Assembly (NCBI GenBank): GCA_023416135.1
Contig: JAEZIF010000219.1
Coordinates: forward strand, 1-27,854
Origin: Pseudomonadota bacterium
Lineage (GTDB): Bacteria > Pseudomonadota > Alphaproteobacteria > Reyranellales > Reyranellaceae
Direction of reading: 5' to 3'
DNA: 27,854 bases
Shown here: one piece after another, positions 16,009 through 23,906 of the stretch
Position numbering within the stretch: the first letter of the stretch is position 1
How the letters are laid out: every line of letters starts with the position of its first letter
The notes under the pieces: generated by a model
Told to the model about the DNA's origin: nothing
Databases searched by the model: none
What the model saw: the letters and a program-made list of their open reading frames with translations, nothing else
Position numbers and translations under genes: made by a program

Positions 16009-17682
16009 ATGCCCGACGCGCGTGTTTCGAACACCATCACCGGCCGCGACGCCTTTCTTCGCGTGCTGAGCGACGAAGGCGTCACCAAGATGTTCGGCAA
16101 TCCCGGCACCACCGAACTGCCGATCATGCACGCCCTCTCTTCGGCGCCCGAGATGGGCTATGTGCTCGGCCTGCAGGAAGCCGTGGTCATCTGCATGGCC
16201 GACGGCTATGCTCGCGCCTCCGGCAAGCTGGTGTCGTGCAACGTGCACGTGGCGCCGGGCCTCGGCAACGCCATCGGCTCGATCTATACCTCGCTGATGT
16301 CGGGCACGCCGATGATCGTCACGGCCGGCCAGCAGGAGCAGGGTCACGGGCTCACCGAGCCCCTGCTCTACGCCCCGCTGGTGCCGATCGCCCAGCCGGT
16401 CGTCAAATGGGCGACCGAGGTCAATCGCATCGAAGACCTGCCGCGCATCCTGCGACGCGCAGCCAAGGTCGCGACCACCGCGCCGACCGGACCGGTGTTC
16501 ATCTCGCTGCCCGGCGACATCCTGAACAACGAGGCGGCCATCGACATGGCGGCACCGACGCGCGTCGACACCGCCGTGCGTCCGAGTGATGCGGCGCTGG
16601 AGCATCTCGCCAAGCGTCTGCTGTCGGCGAAGAAGCCGGTGATCCTGGCCGGTCATGAGATCGCCACGTCCGACGCCTTCGCCGAAGCGACCGCGCTCGC
16701 CGAGATGCTGGGAGCGCCGGTGCTCCAGCAGACCGTCGCCTGGGGTGCGCACTATCCTTCCGAGCATGTCGCCTATCTCGGTGCCCTCAACCGCGACCAG
16801 AAGAACGTGCGGCGGATCCTGAGCGACTACGACCTGATGTTCTGCGTCGGCGCCGACGTGCTCAAGATGTCGGTGTGGAGCGAGACCGATCCCCTGCCCG
16901 AGACCACGGCGGTGGCGATGGTCGGGCTGCGCGACTGGGAGATGGGCAAGAACTTTCCGGCCGAGATCGCGTTGCGCGCCGACGTGAAAGAGACGCTGAA
17001 GGCGCTGGTGCCGCTCCTCAAGAAGCTCGGCGGCGCTGCCCTCGCCGACAAGGCCAAGGCTTCGCTTGTCGAGATCGCAGCCCGCAACTGGAGCGCCCAG
17101 CGCGCCGCTCGCAAGGCCAAGCTCACCGCACCCGCCAGCGAAAGGCCGCTGCACGCCGAATGGGCGATGATGCGGCTCACGGAGAAGATGCCCAGCGATG
17201 CCATCCTGGTCGAGGAAGGCCTCACCAGCACGACGACGCTGTTCAACTATTTCCCCTTCCGCGACCGCAACAGCTACTTCGGAAATGTAAGCGGCGGCAT
17301 CGGCTGGGGCATCGCCGCGGCGGTTGGCGTGCAGATCGCCCATCCGGCGCGCCGCGTCGTGGCGGTGATCGGCGACGGCAGCGCCATGTACTCGATCACG
17401 GCGCTGTGGAGTGCAGCCAACCAGAAGCTGCCGGTGGTTTTCGTCATCGCCAACAATGCCGGCTACCAGATCCTCAAGAACCGGCTGAAACTGTTCCACG
17501 GCAACGACACGCCGATCGGCATGGACTTCAACGATCCGCCGATGGACATCGCCGCCATCGCCCGCGGCTTTGGCGTCGCCGCCGAAAGGGTGGACACGGC
17601 GGAAGGTTTCGACGGCGCGCTCGACAAGGCGCTGGCCAAGACCGACGGGCCGAGCTTGATCGAGGTGATGATCAAGAGCTGA
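16009..17682 (+). CDS. Thiamine-diphosphate-dependent enzyme, benzoylformate decarboxylase / acetolactate synthase-like
   Basis: A 557-aa three-domain ThDP enzyme. N-terminal PYR domain: MFGNPGTTELPIM, Glu57 in LGLQEAVVICMADGYARASG (the ThDP-activating glutamate) and His80 in NVHVAPGLGNAIG. A central domain follows, then the PP domain with GDGS at about 455-458 and NN at 482-483, the Mg-diphosphate motif. The PYR part resembles benzoylformate decarboxylase (His80 corresponds to its His70), but the second active-site histidine of that enzyme, expected in the central domain, is not apparent: the aligned stretch is CVGADVLKMSVWSETDP. The reaction is therefore uncertain; a 2-keto acid decarboxylase or carboligase is likely. 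The ATG at 16009 follows AAGGAGG closely. An open frame extending back to 15082 lies over the kinase gene and is not real coding. Confidence 0.88.
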   Translation: MPDARVSNTITGRDAFLRVLSDEGVTKMFGNPGTTELPIMHALSSAPEMGYVLGLQEAVVICMADGYARASGKLVSCNVHVAPGLGNAIGSIYTSLMSGTPMIVTAGQQEQGHGLTEPLLYAPLVPIAQPVVKWATEVNRIEDLPRILRRAAKVATTAPTGPVFISLPGDILNNEAAIDMAAPTRVDTAVRPSDAALEHLAKRLLSAKKPVILAGHEIATSDAFAEATALAEMLGAPVLQQTVAWGAHYPSEHVAYLGALNRDQKNVRRILSDYDLMFCVGADVLKMSVWSETDPLPETTAVAMVGLRDWEMGKNFPAEIALRADVKETLKALVPLLKKLGGAALADKAKASLVEIAARNWSAQRAARKAKLTAPASERPLHAEWAMMRLTEKMPSDAILVEEGLTSTTTLFNYFPFRDRNSYFGNVSGGIGWGIAAAVGVQIAHPARRVVAVIGDGSAMYSITALWSAANQKLPVVFVIANNAGYQILKNRLKLFHGNDTPIGMDFNDPPMDIAAIARGFGVAAERVDTAEGFDGALDKALAKTDGPSLIEVMIKS

Positions 17683-17685
17683 CCG

Positions 17686-17700
17686 GCGAAACCGTTTCGC
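17686..17700. promoter_or_regulatory. Palindrome GCGAAAC-C-GTTTCGC
   Basis: Seven-base perfect arms around a single central C lie directly after the ThDP enzyme stop and 44 bp before the 77-aa gene. The one-base centre rules out a stable hairpin, so a protein-binding dyad for the downstream gene is the more natural reading. Inferred only. Confidence 0.25.
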
Positions 17701-17743
17701 GCACCGTGCGTTGTCTCCGTGCCGATCGGCCACGGAGGCAGCT

Positions 17744-17977
17744 ATGACTGAATGCGAGAGCATGCTGAAGGAGCTCGAGGAAAAGGCTATTAAGCTCGCG
17801 AGCGCGGCCAAGGCTGCCAAGGCCCCGGGAGCCAGCGAACGCGAGATTTCCGACTGCAAGATGATCGAGCAGGAATACATGGGCCTGCACAAGCGCACCC
17901 GGACCATGGTCGATCAGAGCGGCACGGACGCCGACAGGAAGCGCCTGGCCAAGCTCGAGACGCCGACGGTGCATTGA
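17744..17977 (+). CDS. Small charged helical protein, function unknown (77 aa)
   Basis: A 77-aa soluble protein with a GGAGG ribosome site at 17734-17738, five bases before the ATG. The sequence is mostly helix-forming and charged: MTECESMLKELEEKAIKLAS, an alanine/lysine-rich AAKAAKAPGAS, then EREISDCKMIEQEYMGLHKR and RKRLAKLE near the end. It could form a short coiled coil or helical hairpin with the Pro-Gly at about residues 28-29 as the turn. Two cysteines (C4, C38). No membrane segment, no signal peptide and no recognised family. It lies between the ThDP enzyme and hyuA, both on the same strand, but with about 60 and 94 bp gaps, so co-transcription is possible and not shown. Confidence 0.72.
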   Translation: MTECESMLKELEEKAIKLASAAKAAKAPGASEREISDCKMIEQEYMGLHKRTRTMVDQSGTDADRKRLAKLETPTVH

Positions 17978-18071
17978 CGGTCTTGCCGGCCCGCCGGCCG
18001 GCGAGGGAGCGAAACAGGCATCGGAAACCGCTAGAAGCCGTCCCGAATGGGCCGCTAAGCTCGCCCATCCG

Positions 18072-20150
18072 ATGACCCCGTCCCTTCCCACCCTGGTCGC
18101 CCCCTGGCGCATTGGCGTCGATGTCGGCGGCACCTTCACGGACATGGTGCTGCGCGACGGCGCGGGTGCCGTGCGCATTTTCAAGTCCCCGTCCGTGCCG
18201 GCCGATCCCAGCGAGGGGGTCGTGGGCGTGCTGCGAGTGGCCGCCCAGCAGCTCGACCTTCCCCTCTCGGCGTTGCTGCGCGACTGCGCGCTGTTCGTGC
18301 ACGGCTCGACCGTCGCCACCAACACGATTCTCGAGAAAAAGGGCGCCAAGGTCGGCCTGCTCGCCACCGCGGGCTTCCGTGATTCGCTCGAAATCCGCCG
18401 CGGCATCCGCGAGAACCAGTGGGATCACCGCGCGCCCTTCCCGCCGGTGCTGGTGCCGCGCCACCTGCGCCTGCCGGTACGCGGCCGCATCGACGCCGAC
18501 GGCCGCGAACTGGCGGCGCTGGCCGCCGAGGATGTCGATGCGGCGGCCAAGATGTTCGCCGAGGAAGGCGTCGAATCTGTCGCCGTCTGCCTGTTCAACT
18601 CGTTTCTCGACGGCGCCCATGAGCGCGCGGTCGGGACGCGCCTGTCCAAGAACTGGGCCGGCCAATGGATCTCGCTGTCGAGCGAGGTCATGCCGACCAT
18701 GGGCGAGTACGAGCGCAGCTCGACCGCCGTGGTCAACGCCTACATCGCACCCAAGGTCACGAGCTATCTCAAGGCGCTCGACCAGGAGCTGCGCCAGCTC
18801 GGCCTGCCGCGCTCGCTGCTGCTGCTGCAGAGCAACGGCGGCGCGGTGTCGGTCGAACAGGTCGCGAGCCGTCCCGTCATGCTGGTGCTGTCCGGGCCGG
18901 CCGCCGGCGTCGGCGCGCTGAAGGGCTGTTCGGCGCCCGGCGAAGCCGCCAACCTGATCTCGATGGAGATCGGCGGTACCAGTTGCGACGTCATGGTGAT
19001 GGCCAATGGCGAAGTACCGGTGGCCGATGAGCTGATGATCGACGGCTACCATCTCACCACACCTTCCGTGGAAATCCATACGGTCGGTGCGGGCGGCGGA
19101 ACGATCGCCTGGGTCGACGATGCGGGCCTCCTGCATGTCGGTCCACAGGGTGCCGGCGCCCGCCCCGGCCCCGCCGCCTACGGGCTGGGCGGCGAGAATC
19201 CGACCGTCACCGACGCCCAGCTCGTGCTGGGGCGACTGCGCCCCGGCCCGCTGGCGGGTGGCGTCACGCTCGACGGCAAGGCCGCGCGCCAGGCAATCGA
19301 GACCAGGCTCGCCAAGCCACTCGGCCTCTCCGTCGAGGACGCCGCATCAGGCGTGATCCGGCTGCTCGAGCAGAATCTCCTGCACGCCGTCGAGCGGCTG
19401 AGCATCGAGCGCGGCCACAATCCCGCGACTTTCACGCTGGTCGCGGCCGGCGGCGCGGGGCCGATGCACGGCGTCGCGGTGGCGCGGGCACTCGGCGCCA
19501 AGCGGGCGTTGCTGCCGCGCGCGGCGGGCGCGTTCTGCGCCATGGGCATGCTGCAGTCGGACGTGCGGCAGGACTACATGCATGTCTTCCTGGCCGACCT
19601 CGACACAGTCGACCGGGCCGTCCTCGAGGCGGGCTTCGCCGGGCTCGAGACGCGCGCCCGCGAGGCGCTCGGCCGCGAGGGTTTCGCCGACGGCTCGGCC
19701 GTCCTCTCCCGTGAGGTCGACCTGCGCTACGACGGACAGCAATGGCCGGTGCGCGTGGCGCTGGATGCGGCCTTCGACGCGGCCGCGGCGCGCCGCACCT
19801 TCGAGGCCGAGCATCAGCGCCTGTTCGGCCATATCCAGCCCGGCGGCCGGCTCTCGATCACGGCCTTGCGCGTCATCGCCCGCGGCCTGCTCGACTGGAC
19901 GCCGCCTATCGCGCGCCCGCCGCAGGCCGCTCCGCCCAGGCCGCGCGAAGAGCGCAAAGTGTGGATCGATCCGGCGCACGGCTGGCGCGACGTGCCGGTC
20001 TACGACGGCATCGAGCTCCGGCCGGGCTGCACCCTCGATGGTCCGCTGCTGATCGAGGAACGCACGACCACCGCATTCGTCGGGCCACGCGATCGACTGG
20101 AAGTCGATCCGCGCGACGACTTCCTGGTCCATGTCGGAGCCATCGCATGA
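18072..20150 (+). CDS. hyuA: Hydantoinase/oxoprolinase family protein, subunit A
   Basis: A 692-aa ATP-dependent subunit of the HyuA / 5-oxoprolinase / acetone carboxylase beta group. The N-terminus RIGVDVGGTFTDMVLRDG (residues 13-30) is the actin-like ATPase phosphate loop, HGSTVATNTILEKKGAKVGL lies near residue 77, and EIGGTSCDVMVM near residue 298. GAGGGTIAWVDDAGLLHVGP (near 338) followed by GARPGPAAYG and GGAGPMHG (near 457) are family hallmarks. Together with HyuB it would hydrolyse a cyclic amide (hydantoin, N-methylhydantoin, 5-oxoproline or a relative) using ATP. The start at 18072 lacks a clear ribosome site but is the only ATG shortly before the conserved strand. It overlaps hyuB by 4 nt. 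Confidence 0.93.
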   Translation: MTPSLPTLVAPWRIGVDVGGTFTDMVLRDGAGAVRIFKSPSVPADPSEGVVGVLRVAAQQLDLPLSALLRDCALFVHGSTVATNTILEKKGAKVGLLATAGFRDSLEIRRGIRENQWDHRAPFPPVLVPRHLRLPVRGRIDADGRELAALAAEDVDAAAKMFAEEGVESVAVCLFNSFLDGAHERAVGTRLSKNWAGQWISLSSEVMPTMGEYERSSTAVVNAYIAPKVTSYLKALDQELRQLGLPRSLLLLQSNGGAVSVEQVASRPVMLVLSGPAAGVGALKGCSAPGEAANLISMEIGGTSCDVMVMANGEVPVADELMIDGYHLTTPSVEIHTVGAGGGTIAWVDDAGLLHVGPQGAGARPGPAAYGLGGENPTVTDAQLVLGRLRPGPLAGGVTLDGKAARQAIETRLAKPLGLSVEDAASGVIRLLEQNLLHAVERLSIERGHNPATFTLVAAGGAGPMHGVAVARALGAKRALLPRAAGAFCAMGMLQSDVRQDYMHVFLADLDTVDRAVLEAGFAGLETRAREALGREGFADGSAVLSREVDLRYDGQQWPVRVALDAAFDAAAARRTFEAEHQRLFGHIQPGGRLSITALRVIARGLLDWTPPIARPPQAAPPRPREERKVWIDPAHGWRDVPVYDGIELRPGCTLDGPLLIEERTTTAFVGPRDRLEVDPRDDFLVHVGAIA

Positions 20151-21895
20151 GCACCGAACTCGATCCCGTCACGTTGGCCTTGGTGCAGAACCGACTGGAC
20201 CACATCTCGCACCAGATGGGCTGGGTGATGACGCGCACGGCGCGCTCGCCGATCTTCAGCCAGAGCCACGACTTCTCCTGCTTCCTGGCCGACGCGCATG
20301 GCACCTTGATCAGCCAGGCCGACGGCATCCCGATCCATACCGGCGGCGGCGGCTTCGCCGTGCGCGCCATTCTGCGCGACTTCAAGGATGCGCCCTCTTC
20401 CGTGGGAATTTGGCCGGAAGACGTCTTCCTCCTGAACGACCCGTACACGGCGGGCGGCAACCATCTGCCGGACTGGGTGATCGCGCGGCCGGTGTTCGTC
20501 GCCGGCAGGCTCATCGCCTTCGCCTGCAATCGCGCGCATCAGGCCGATATCGGCGGTGGCGCCGCGGGCACCTACAACTCGGCAGCCACCGAGATTTTCC
20601 ACGAGGGCATCCGTCTGCCGGTGCTGAAGCTGATCGAGCGCGGCCGGCTGCGCGAAGACCTGTGGCGGCTGCTGATGCTCAACACGCGCCTGCCCGAAGC
20701 GCAGGACGGCGATCTGCGCGCCATGATCGGATCGACGCGCATCGGCGCCGAGCGGCTGGCGGCCCTGGTCGAGGAACTGGGCGTCGACCGCGCCCACGAC
20801 TTCTTCGAAGGCGTCCTGGCCCATGCCGACCGCCGCTTCCGCAGCTGCATCGCCCGCCTCGCCAAGGGCGTGTGGCGGGCCGAGGAGCCGGTCGACAACG
20901 ACTGCTTCGAGCCGATCGATGGCAGGATCGCCGTCACGCTGACGGTGAAGGACGACGGCCTGATCGTCGACTTCACGGGCACCTCGCCGCAGTTGAAGGG
21001 CTTCAAGAACAGCTCCATCGCCAACTCGACGTCGGCGGTGTTCATGGCGCTGTCGTCGTTCTTCGAGCCCGACCTGCCCAAGAACGAAGGCGCCTTCCGC
21101 AGTGTCGAGATCCGCTTGCCCGAGGGCAGCATGGTGAATGCGCGGCCGCCGGCGCCGATGACCATGAACACCGTGTTCATCGCCCACGAGATCATCCATG
21201 CGCTGTGGAAGGCGCTCGACCAGGCGCTGCCCGAGCGCGCCTCGGCCGGCTGGTCGAAGGCGGTGCACGCCGTCACTGCCGGCGTCAAGGAAGACGGCAG
21301 CCGCTATGTGATGTACCAGTGGGCCGGCGCGCCGGCCGGCGGCGGCGTCGAGGGCCGCGACGGCTTCCACCTGATCGGCCATCTCATCACGCTGGGCGGC
21401 CTCACGCTGCCCAACCTCGAGACCTACGAGCAGCTCTATCCGGTGCGCTTTCATCGCCAGGAGCTGCGCTGCGACAGCGCCGGCCCCGGCCGCTTCCGCG
21501 GCGGAGCCGGCTGCGACTACGAGGTCGAGGTCTTCACTCCGGCCGACTACGCTTTCCGTGGCGAAGGGGTCGGCGCTCCATCGAGCTTCGGCGCCGCCGG
21601 CGGCCGCGCCGGCGTGGGCGGAGAGGTCACGCTCACCTTGGCCAGCGGCGGTACGGTCAACGCCCCCAAGTATGGCGTGCAACGCCATGGCCCCGGCACC
21701 TATCGCGCGCTGTCGCCGGGCGGCGGCGGGTTCGGCGATCCGCGCACCCGCGATCCGGCGCGCGTCCTGCGCGACGTGCGCGATGGCGTAGTGAGCGCTG
21801 CAGCGGCCGAACGCGACTATGCCGTGGCAATCGCCAGGGACGGGCGCAGCATAGACGAAGGACGCACGGCGTCGCTCAGGGCGGCGGCGAAGTAG
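20147..21895 (+). CDS. hyuB: Hydantoinase B/oxoprolinase family protein
   Basis: A 582-aa partner of HyuA. DPVTLALVQNRLDHISHQMG opens the protein as in other HyuB subunits; LLNDPYTAGGNHLPDW (about residues 101-116) and the C-terminal SPGGGGFGDPRTRDPARVLRD (about 524-544) are diagnostic. The ATG at 20147 overlaps the hyuA stop (ATGA), giving coupled translation and a 1:1 complex. A frame open upstream from 19742 overlaps hyuA completely and is ignored. No transporter, racemase or N-carbamoylase gene is adjacent, so the exact cyclic amide cannot be named. Confidence 0.93.
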   Translation: MSTELDPVTLALVQNRLDHISHQMGWVMTRTARSPIFSQSHDFSCFLADAHGTLISQADGIPIHTGGGGFAVRAILRDFKDAPSSVGIWPEDVFLLNDPYTAGGNHLPDWVIARPVFVAGRLIAFACNRAHQADIGGGAAGTYNSAATEIFHEGIRLPVLKLIERGRLREDLWRLLMLNTRLPEAQDGDLRAMIGSTRIGAERLAALVEELGVDRAHDFFEGVLAHADRRFRSCIARLAKGVWRAEEPVDNDCFEPIDGRIAVTLTVKDDGLIVDFTGTSPQLKGFKNSSIANSTSAVFMALSSFFEPDLPKNEGAFRSVEIRLPEGSMVNARPPAPMTMNTVFIAHEIIHALWKALDQALPERASAGWSKAVHAVTAGVKEDGSRYVMYQWAGAPAGGGVEGRDGFHLIGHLITLGGLTLPNLETYEQLYPVRFHRQELRCDSAGPGRFRGGAGCDYEVEVFTPADYAFRGEGVGAPSSFGAAGGRAGVGGEVTLTLASGGTVNAPKYGVQRHGPGTYRALSPGGGGFGDPRTRDPARVLRDVRDGVVSAAAAERDYAVAIARDGRSIDEGRTASLRAAAK

Positions 21896-22019
21896 CAGTC
21901 CGCGAGCCGGCGTCGGCGTGGGCCCGGCAGGGAACGCGCGCCTTGGCGCGGCGCCTACGACAGGGAGGAATCGTGCGCCGATCATCAGGGCCCGGAGGTC
22001 CGCCCCTTTGTTCGCAGTC

Positions 22020-22184
22020 TTAAAGGTAGCGGTAGGCAAATCCGATGAAGCCGATTGCCGCCAATGCAATTCCGAAATGCCTGAAAAACCGCGTCGTCTG
22101 CGCGCCAAGGGACTGTTCATTGCGTTTGGCGGCACGCTGCTCGGGCGACATCTTTCGATCCGCCTCCAGTTGGTGATGGATCAT
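22020..22184 (-). CDS. Tiny membrane protein (54 aa), overlapping the 63-aa gene
   Basis: A 54-aa frame read on the minus strand: a hydrophilic, basic first half (MIHHQLEADRKMSPEQRAAK then RNEQSLGAQTTR) and one hydrophobic segment FFRHFGIALAAIGFIGFAYR at about residues 33-52, ending RYL. A single short membrane helix near the C-terminus is likely. Its ATG at 22184 overlaps the TGA of the upstream 63-aa gene as ATGA, the arrangement of translationally coupled partners, which is the main reason to believe it. A second possible start, ATG at 22151, would give 43 aa. No family recognised. It stops 124 bp from the convergent hyuB stop. Confidence 0.6.
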   Translation of the reverse strand: MIHHQLEADRKMSPEQRAAKRNEQSLGAQTTRFFRHFGIALAAIGFIGFAYRYL

Positions 22185-22372
22185 GCTGGCGCCGTAGGCC
22201 CGCCCGCGATGCCGCCTGACTCCAACTCGAACTGTGTGGCCACAAAGGCGATCAGCACACCGATCAGCCCGACTCCAAGGAAATCAAAAAGGGCAACGAT
22301 CACGAACGCAGCGAGTGAGGCGACGAGCCATCCAGCGATGGCAACGGCGGCAACAACGGTCTTCCCCAGCAT
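22181..22372 (-). CDS. Small membrane protein (63 aa), first of a two-gene unit
   Basis: A 63-aa, strongly hydrophobic frame. The N-terminus MLGKTVVAAVAIAGWLVASL runs into a second hydrophobic stretch AAFVIVALFDFLGVGLIGVL and a third IAFVATQFEL, so two membrane helices are likely, with a single acidic residue (Asp in LFDFLG) between them. The tail is ESGGIAGGPTAPA. The ATG at 22372 has GAGGGGG about ten bases upstream. An open frame in the same phase runs back to 22753 but that part is antisense to the DUF4142 gene. It is divergent from DUF4142 across 196 bp that must hold both promoters. Function unknown. Confidence 0.6.
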   Translation of the reverse strand: MLGKTVVAAVAIAGWLVASLAAFVIVALFDFLGVGLIGVLIAFVATQFELESGGIAGGPTAPA

Positions 22373-22568
22373 CGTCTTGCGCCCCCTCTCTGCCACGATA
22401 GCCGTTCGCACGGCGCAGCCCCTTTGGGATGGCTCGGATCGAAGACGTGGAACACGTCCTCCCCATTGAACCTCTCCTTGACGGACTCCGTAGCAAATTA
22501 GGACACTACCTCTGCCATATCCTGCACGCACTCGACTGTTTTCCATTCTACTCGCACGGGAGATTCTC

Positions 22569-23087
22569 ATGACGATGCTCAGCCGCCGGACCGTCCTTGT
22601 CGCCTCACTCGCCGTCCCGACGCTCCATGCGCCTTCGGCCTGGGCGGTCGACGCGCTGCCCGACGCCCGCTTCGTCGGCTTTGCCCAGGCGGTCAACGAG
22701 TTCGACATCGCCTCAGGACAGTTGGCGCTGGCGCGCTCGGCAAACGAGAACATTCGCGGCTACGCGACCCGGGCGATCGCCGACGCGCAATACGACGCCG
22801 AGGCGCTGCGCAAGTCGCGCGCGGAAGCCGGTGTGGCCTATGCGCCGGACGGCAGCATGGGACCAAAGACGCAGAACCTGCTTGCCCAGCTCAACGCGCT
22901 GCAAGGGCCCGCGTTCGACACGGCCTTCGCCCAGGCGCAGCTGTCAGTCCAGACCGATGCCGAGGCGCAGTACGGTGCCTACTCCCAGAACGGCAAGAGC
23001 GGCCCGCTCCGGCGCTTTGCGCAGCTCGCGCTGCCGAAGGCACAGCAGCGGCTCGAGTTGGTGCGGCGATTGGCCGGCGGCCGCTGA
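22569..23087 (+). CDS. DUF4142 family exported protein
   Basis: A 172-aa exported protein with the helical-bundle layout of DUF4142 (ferritin-like). The N-terminus MTMLSRRTVLVASLAVPTLH holds a twin-arginine pair (SRRTVLV) and a cleavage site at about SAWA-VD (residue 26/27), so Tat export is likely. The mature part FVGFAQAVNEFDIASGQLAL, SANENIRGYATRAIADAQYDAEAL and KAQQRLELVRRLA follows the DUF4142 pattern of long amphipathic helices, although the usual Asp-His of the second helix reads DAQYD. The ATG at 22569 follows GGGAG by seven bases; ATG at 22575 is possible. Family members are common stress-linked envelope proteins with unknown biochemistry. A 16-bp hairpin covers the stop codon. Confidence 0.82.
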   Translation: MTMLSRRTVLVASLAVPTLHAPSAWAVDALPDARFVGFAQAVNEFDIASGQLALARSANENIRGYATRAIADAQYDAEALRKSRAEAGVAYAPDGSMGPKTQNLLAQLNALQGPAFDTAFAQAQLSVQTDAEAQYGAYSQNGKSGPLRRFAQLALPKAQQRLELVRRLAGGR

Positions 23088-23115
23088 CGGCGCGCAGCGG
23101 TCAGCGGCCGCCGGC
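23073..23115 (+). terminator. Perfect 16-bp hairpin overlapping the DUF4142 stop codon
   Basis: GCCGGCGGCCGCTGAC (23073-23088) and GTCAGCGGCCGCCGGC (23100-23115) are perfect complements around an 11-nt loop. The left arm includes the TGA stop at 23085-23087. It is followed by AACGCCACTTTGG, not a T-run. It is the longest perfect inverted repeat noticed in the window and is likely to end or protect the DUF4142 transcript. Confidence 0.6.
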
Positions 23116-23252
23116 AACGCCACTTTGGGGCCGCGCGGGCACAGGGCCGACCCTCCTGCCGCCGAGTGGAGCGCGGCTGACCAGCGTCGACTCGCAGGCT
23201 AGATAGCGTAGCGAGCAATAACTTCGCCACAATGCCCGTGCAGGATGCAACG

Positions 23253-23804
23253 ATGAACAGCCTGCTACTCGCGAGCTCCCTCCTCGTCATGATGGCACCC
23301 GTCGCGTTGGCGCAGGCACCGCCGCGCAAGGGCGCCCCGGTCGAAACCTCGGACTGCGCAGCGCATGGGGCGCTGCCGACGACATGGCAGGGCCAGGTCT
23401 ACGCGATAGACGGCGACACTATGGCCGGGGTCGGCTTGAAACCGCATATCAGAATCTGGGGCATCCAGGCCCCTGAGCTGCGCGATGCGGCGAAGGCCGA
23501 GACCGTGGCCGGCATGCGGGCCCGTGCTGCACTCGAAGACCTGCTGGAGCAGTCGAATCACAAGGTGAGGTGCCGGGCGAGCAAGTTCGATCGCGACTGC
23601 CACGTCGTCGCGCTTTGCACTCTCGACGACGCTCAATCCGGTGACATTGGCGCCGCACTCATCGCGGCGGGCGTCGCCTACGGTTTCAACCTCGAAGAGA
23701 CGTTGCCGGGGGAATCGCGTGCCAGCCAGCGCTATGCCACTGCAGAGGCTGAGGCGAGAAAGCAGCGCCGCGGACTTTGGAAGGACTGGCTAGGCGAACG
23801 ATGA
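23253..23804 (+). CDS. Secreted staphylococcal-nuclease-like (SNase) domain protein
   Basis: A 183-aa exported protein with signal peptide MNSLLLASSLLVMMAPVALA (cleavage near AQA, residue 22). The OB-fold nuclease domain spans about residues 46-180: VYAIDGDTMAG with Asp53 and Asp55, Arg67 in IRIWGIQAPE and Glu75, the counterpart of the SNase general-base glutamate. Two positions differ from active SNase by eye: the calcium-ligand Asp of (D)xPE is Gln72, and the second catalytic arginine, expected in DRxGR, reads DRDCH (His117). Four cysteines (35, 108, 116, 122) could form disulphides. Nuclease activity is therefore doubtful. ATG at 23253 is preferred over 23232 because it starts the signal peptide and has AGGA ahead. 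Confidence 0.82.
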   Translation: MNSLLLASSLLVMMAPVALAQAPPRKGAPVETSDCAAHGALPTTWQGQVYAIDGDTMAGVGLKPHIRIWGIQAPELRDAAKAETVAGMRARAALEDLLEQSNHKVRCRASKFDRDCHVVALCTLDDAQSGDIGAALIAAGVAYGFNLEETLPGESRASQRYATAEAEARKQRRGLWKDWLGER

Positions 23805-23906
23805 GACCATGACGGCTCACCACGCTACGAGCGTGAGGATGGAGGCGGCCGTGAATTGGGATGCGTCGTCGGCATCAGCCCACCCATCTGACCGCCGGGA
23901 ACGAAG

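Noticed and set aside
15955..17907. A 650-codon frame antisense to the ThDP enzyme
   Set aside because: Composition is typical of an antisense shadow (runs of His, Arg, Gly, Asp) and no motif is present; the sense strand carries a complete ThDP enzyme.
20000..22135. A 711-codon frame antisense to hyuB
   Set aside because: Shadow of a GC-rich gene with no recognisable domain; the hyuAB overlap fixes the true strand.
22444..22458. GACGTG-GAA-CACGTC dyad containing GGAAC, considered as a stress promoter for DUF4142
   Set aside because: No CGTT follows at 16-17 nt, and the 6-bp arms are short.
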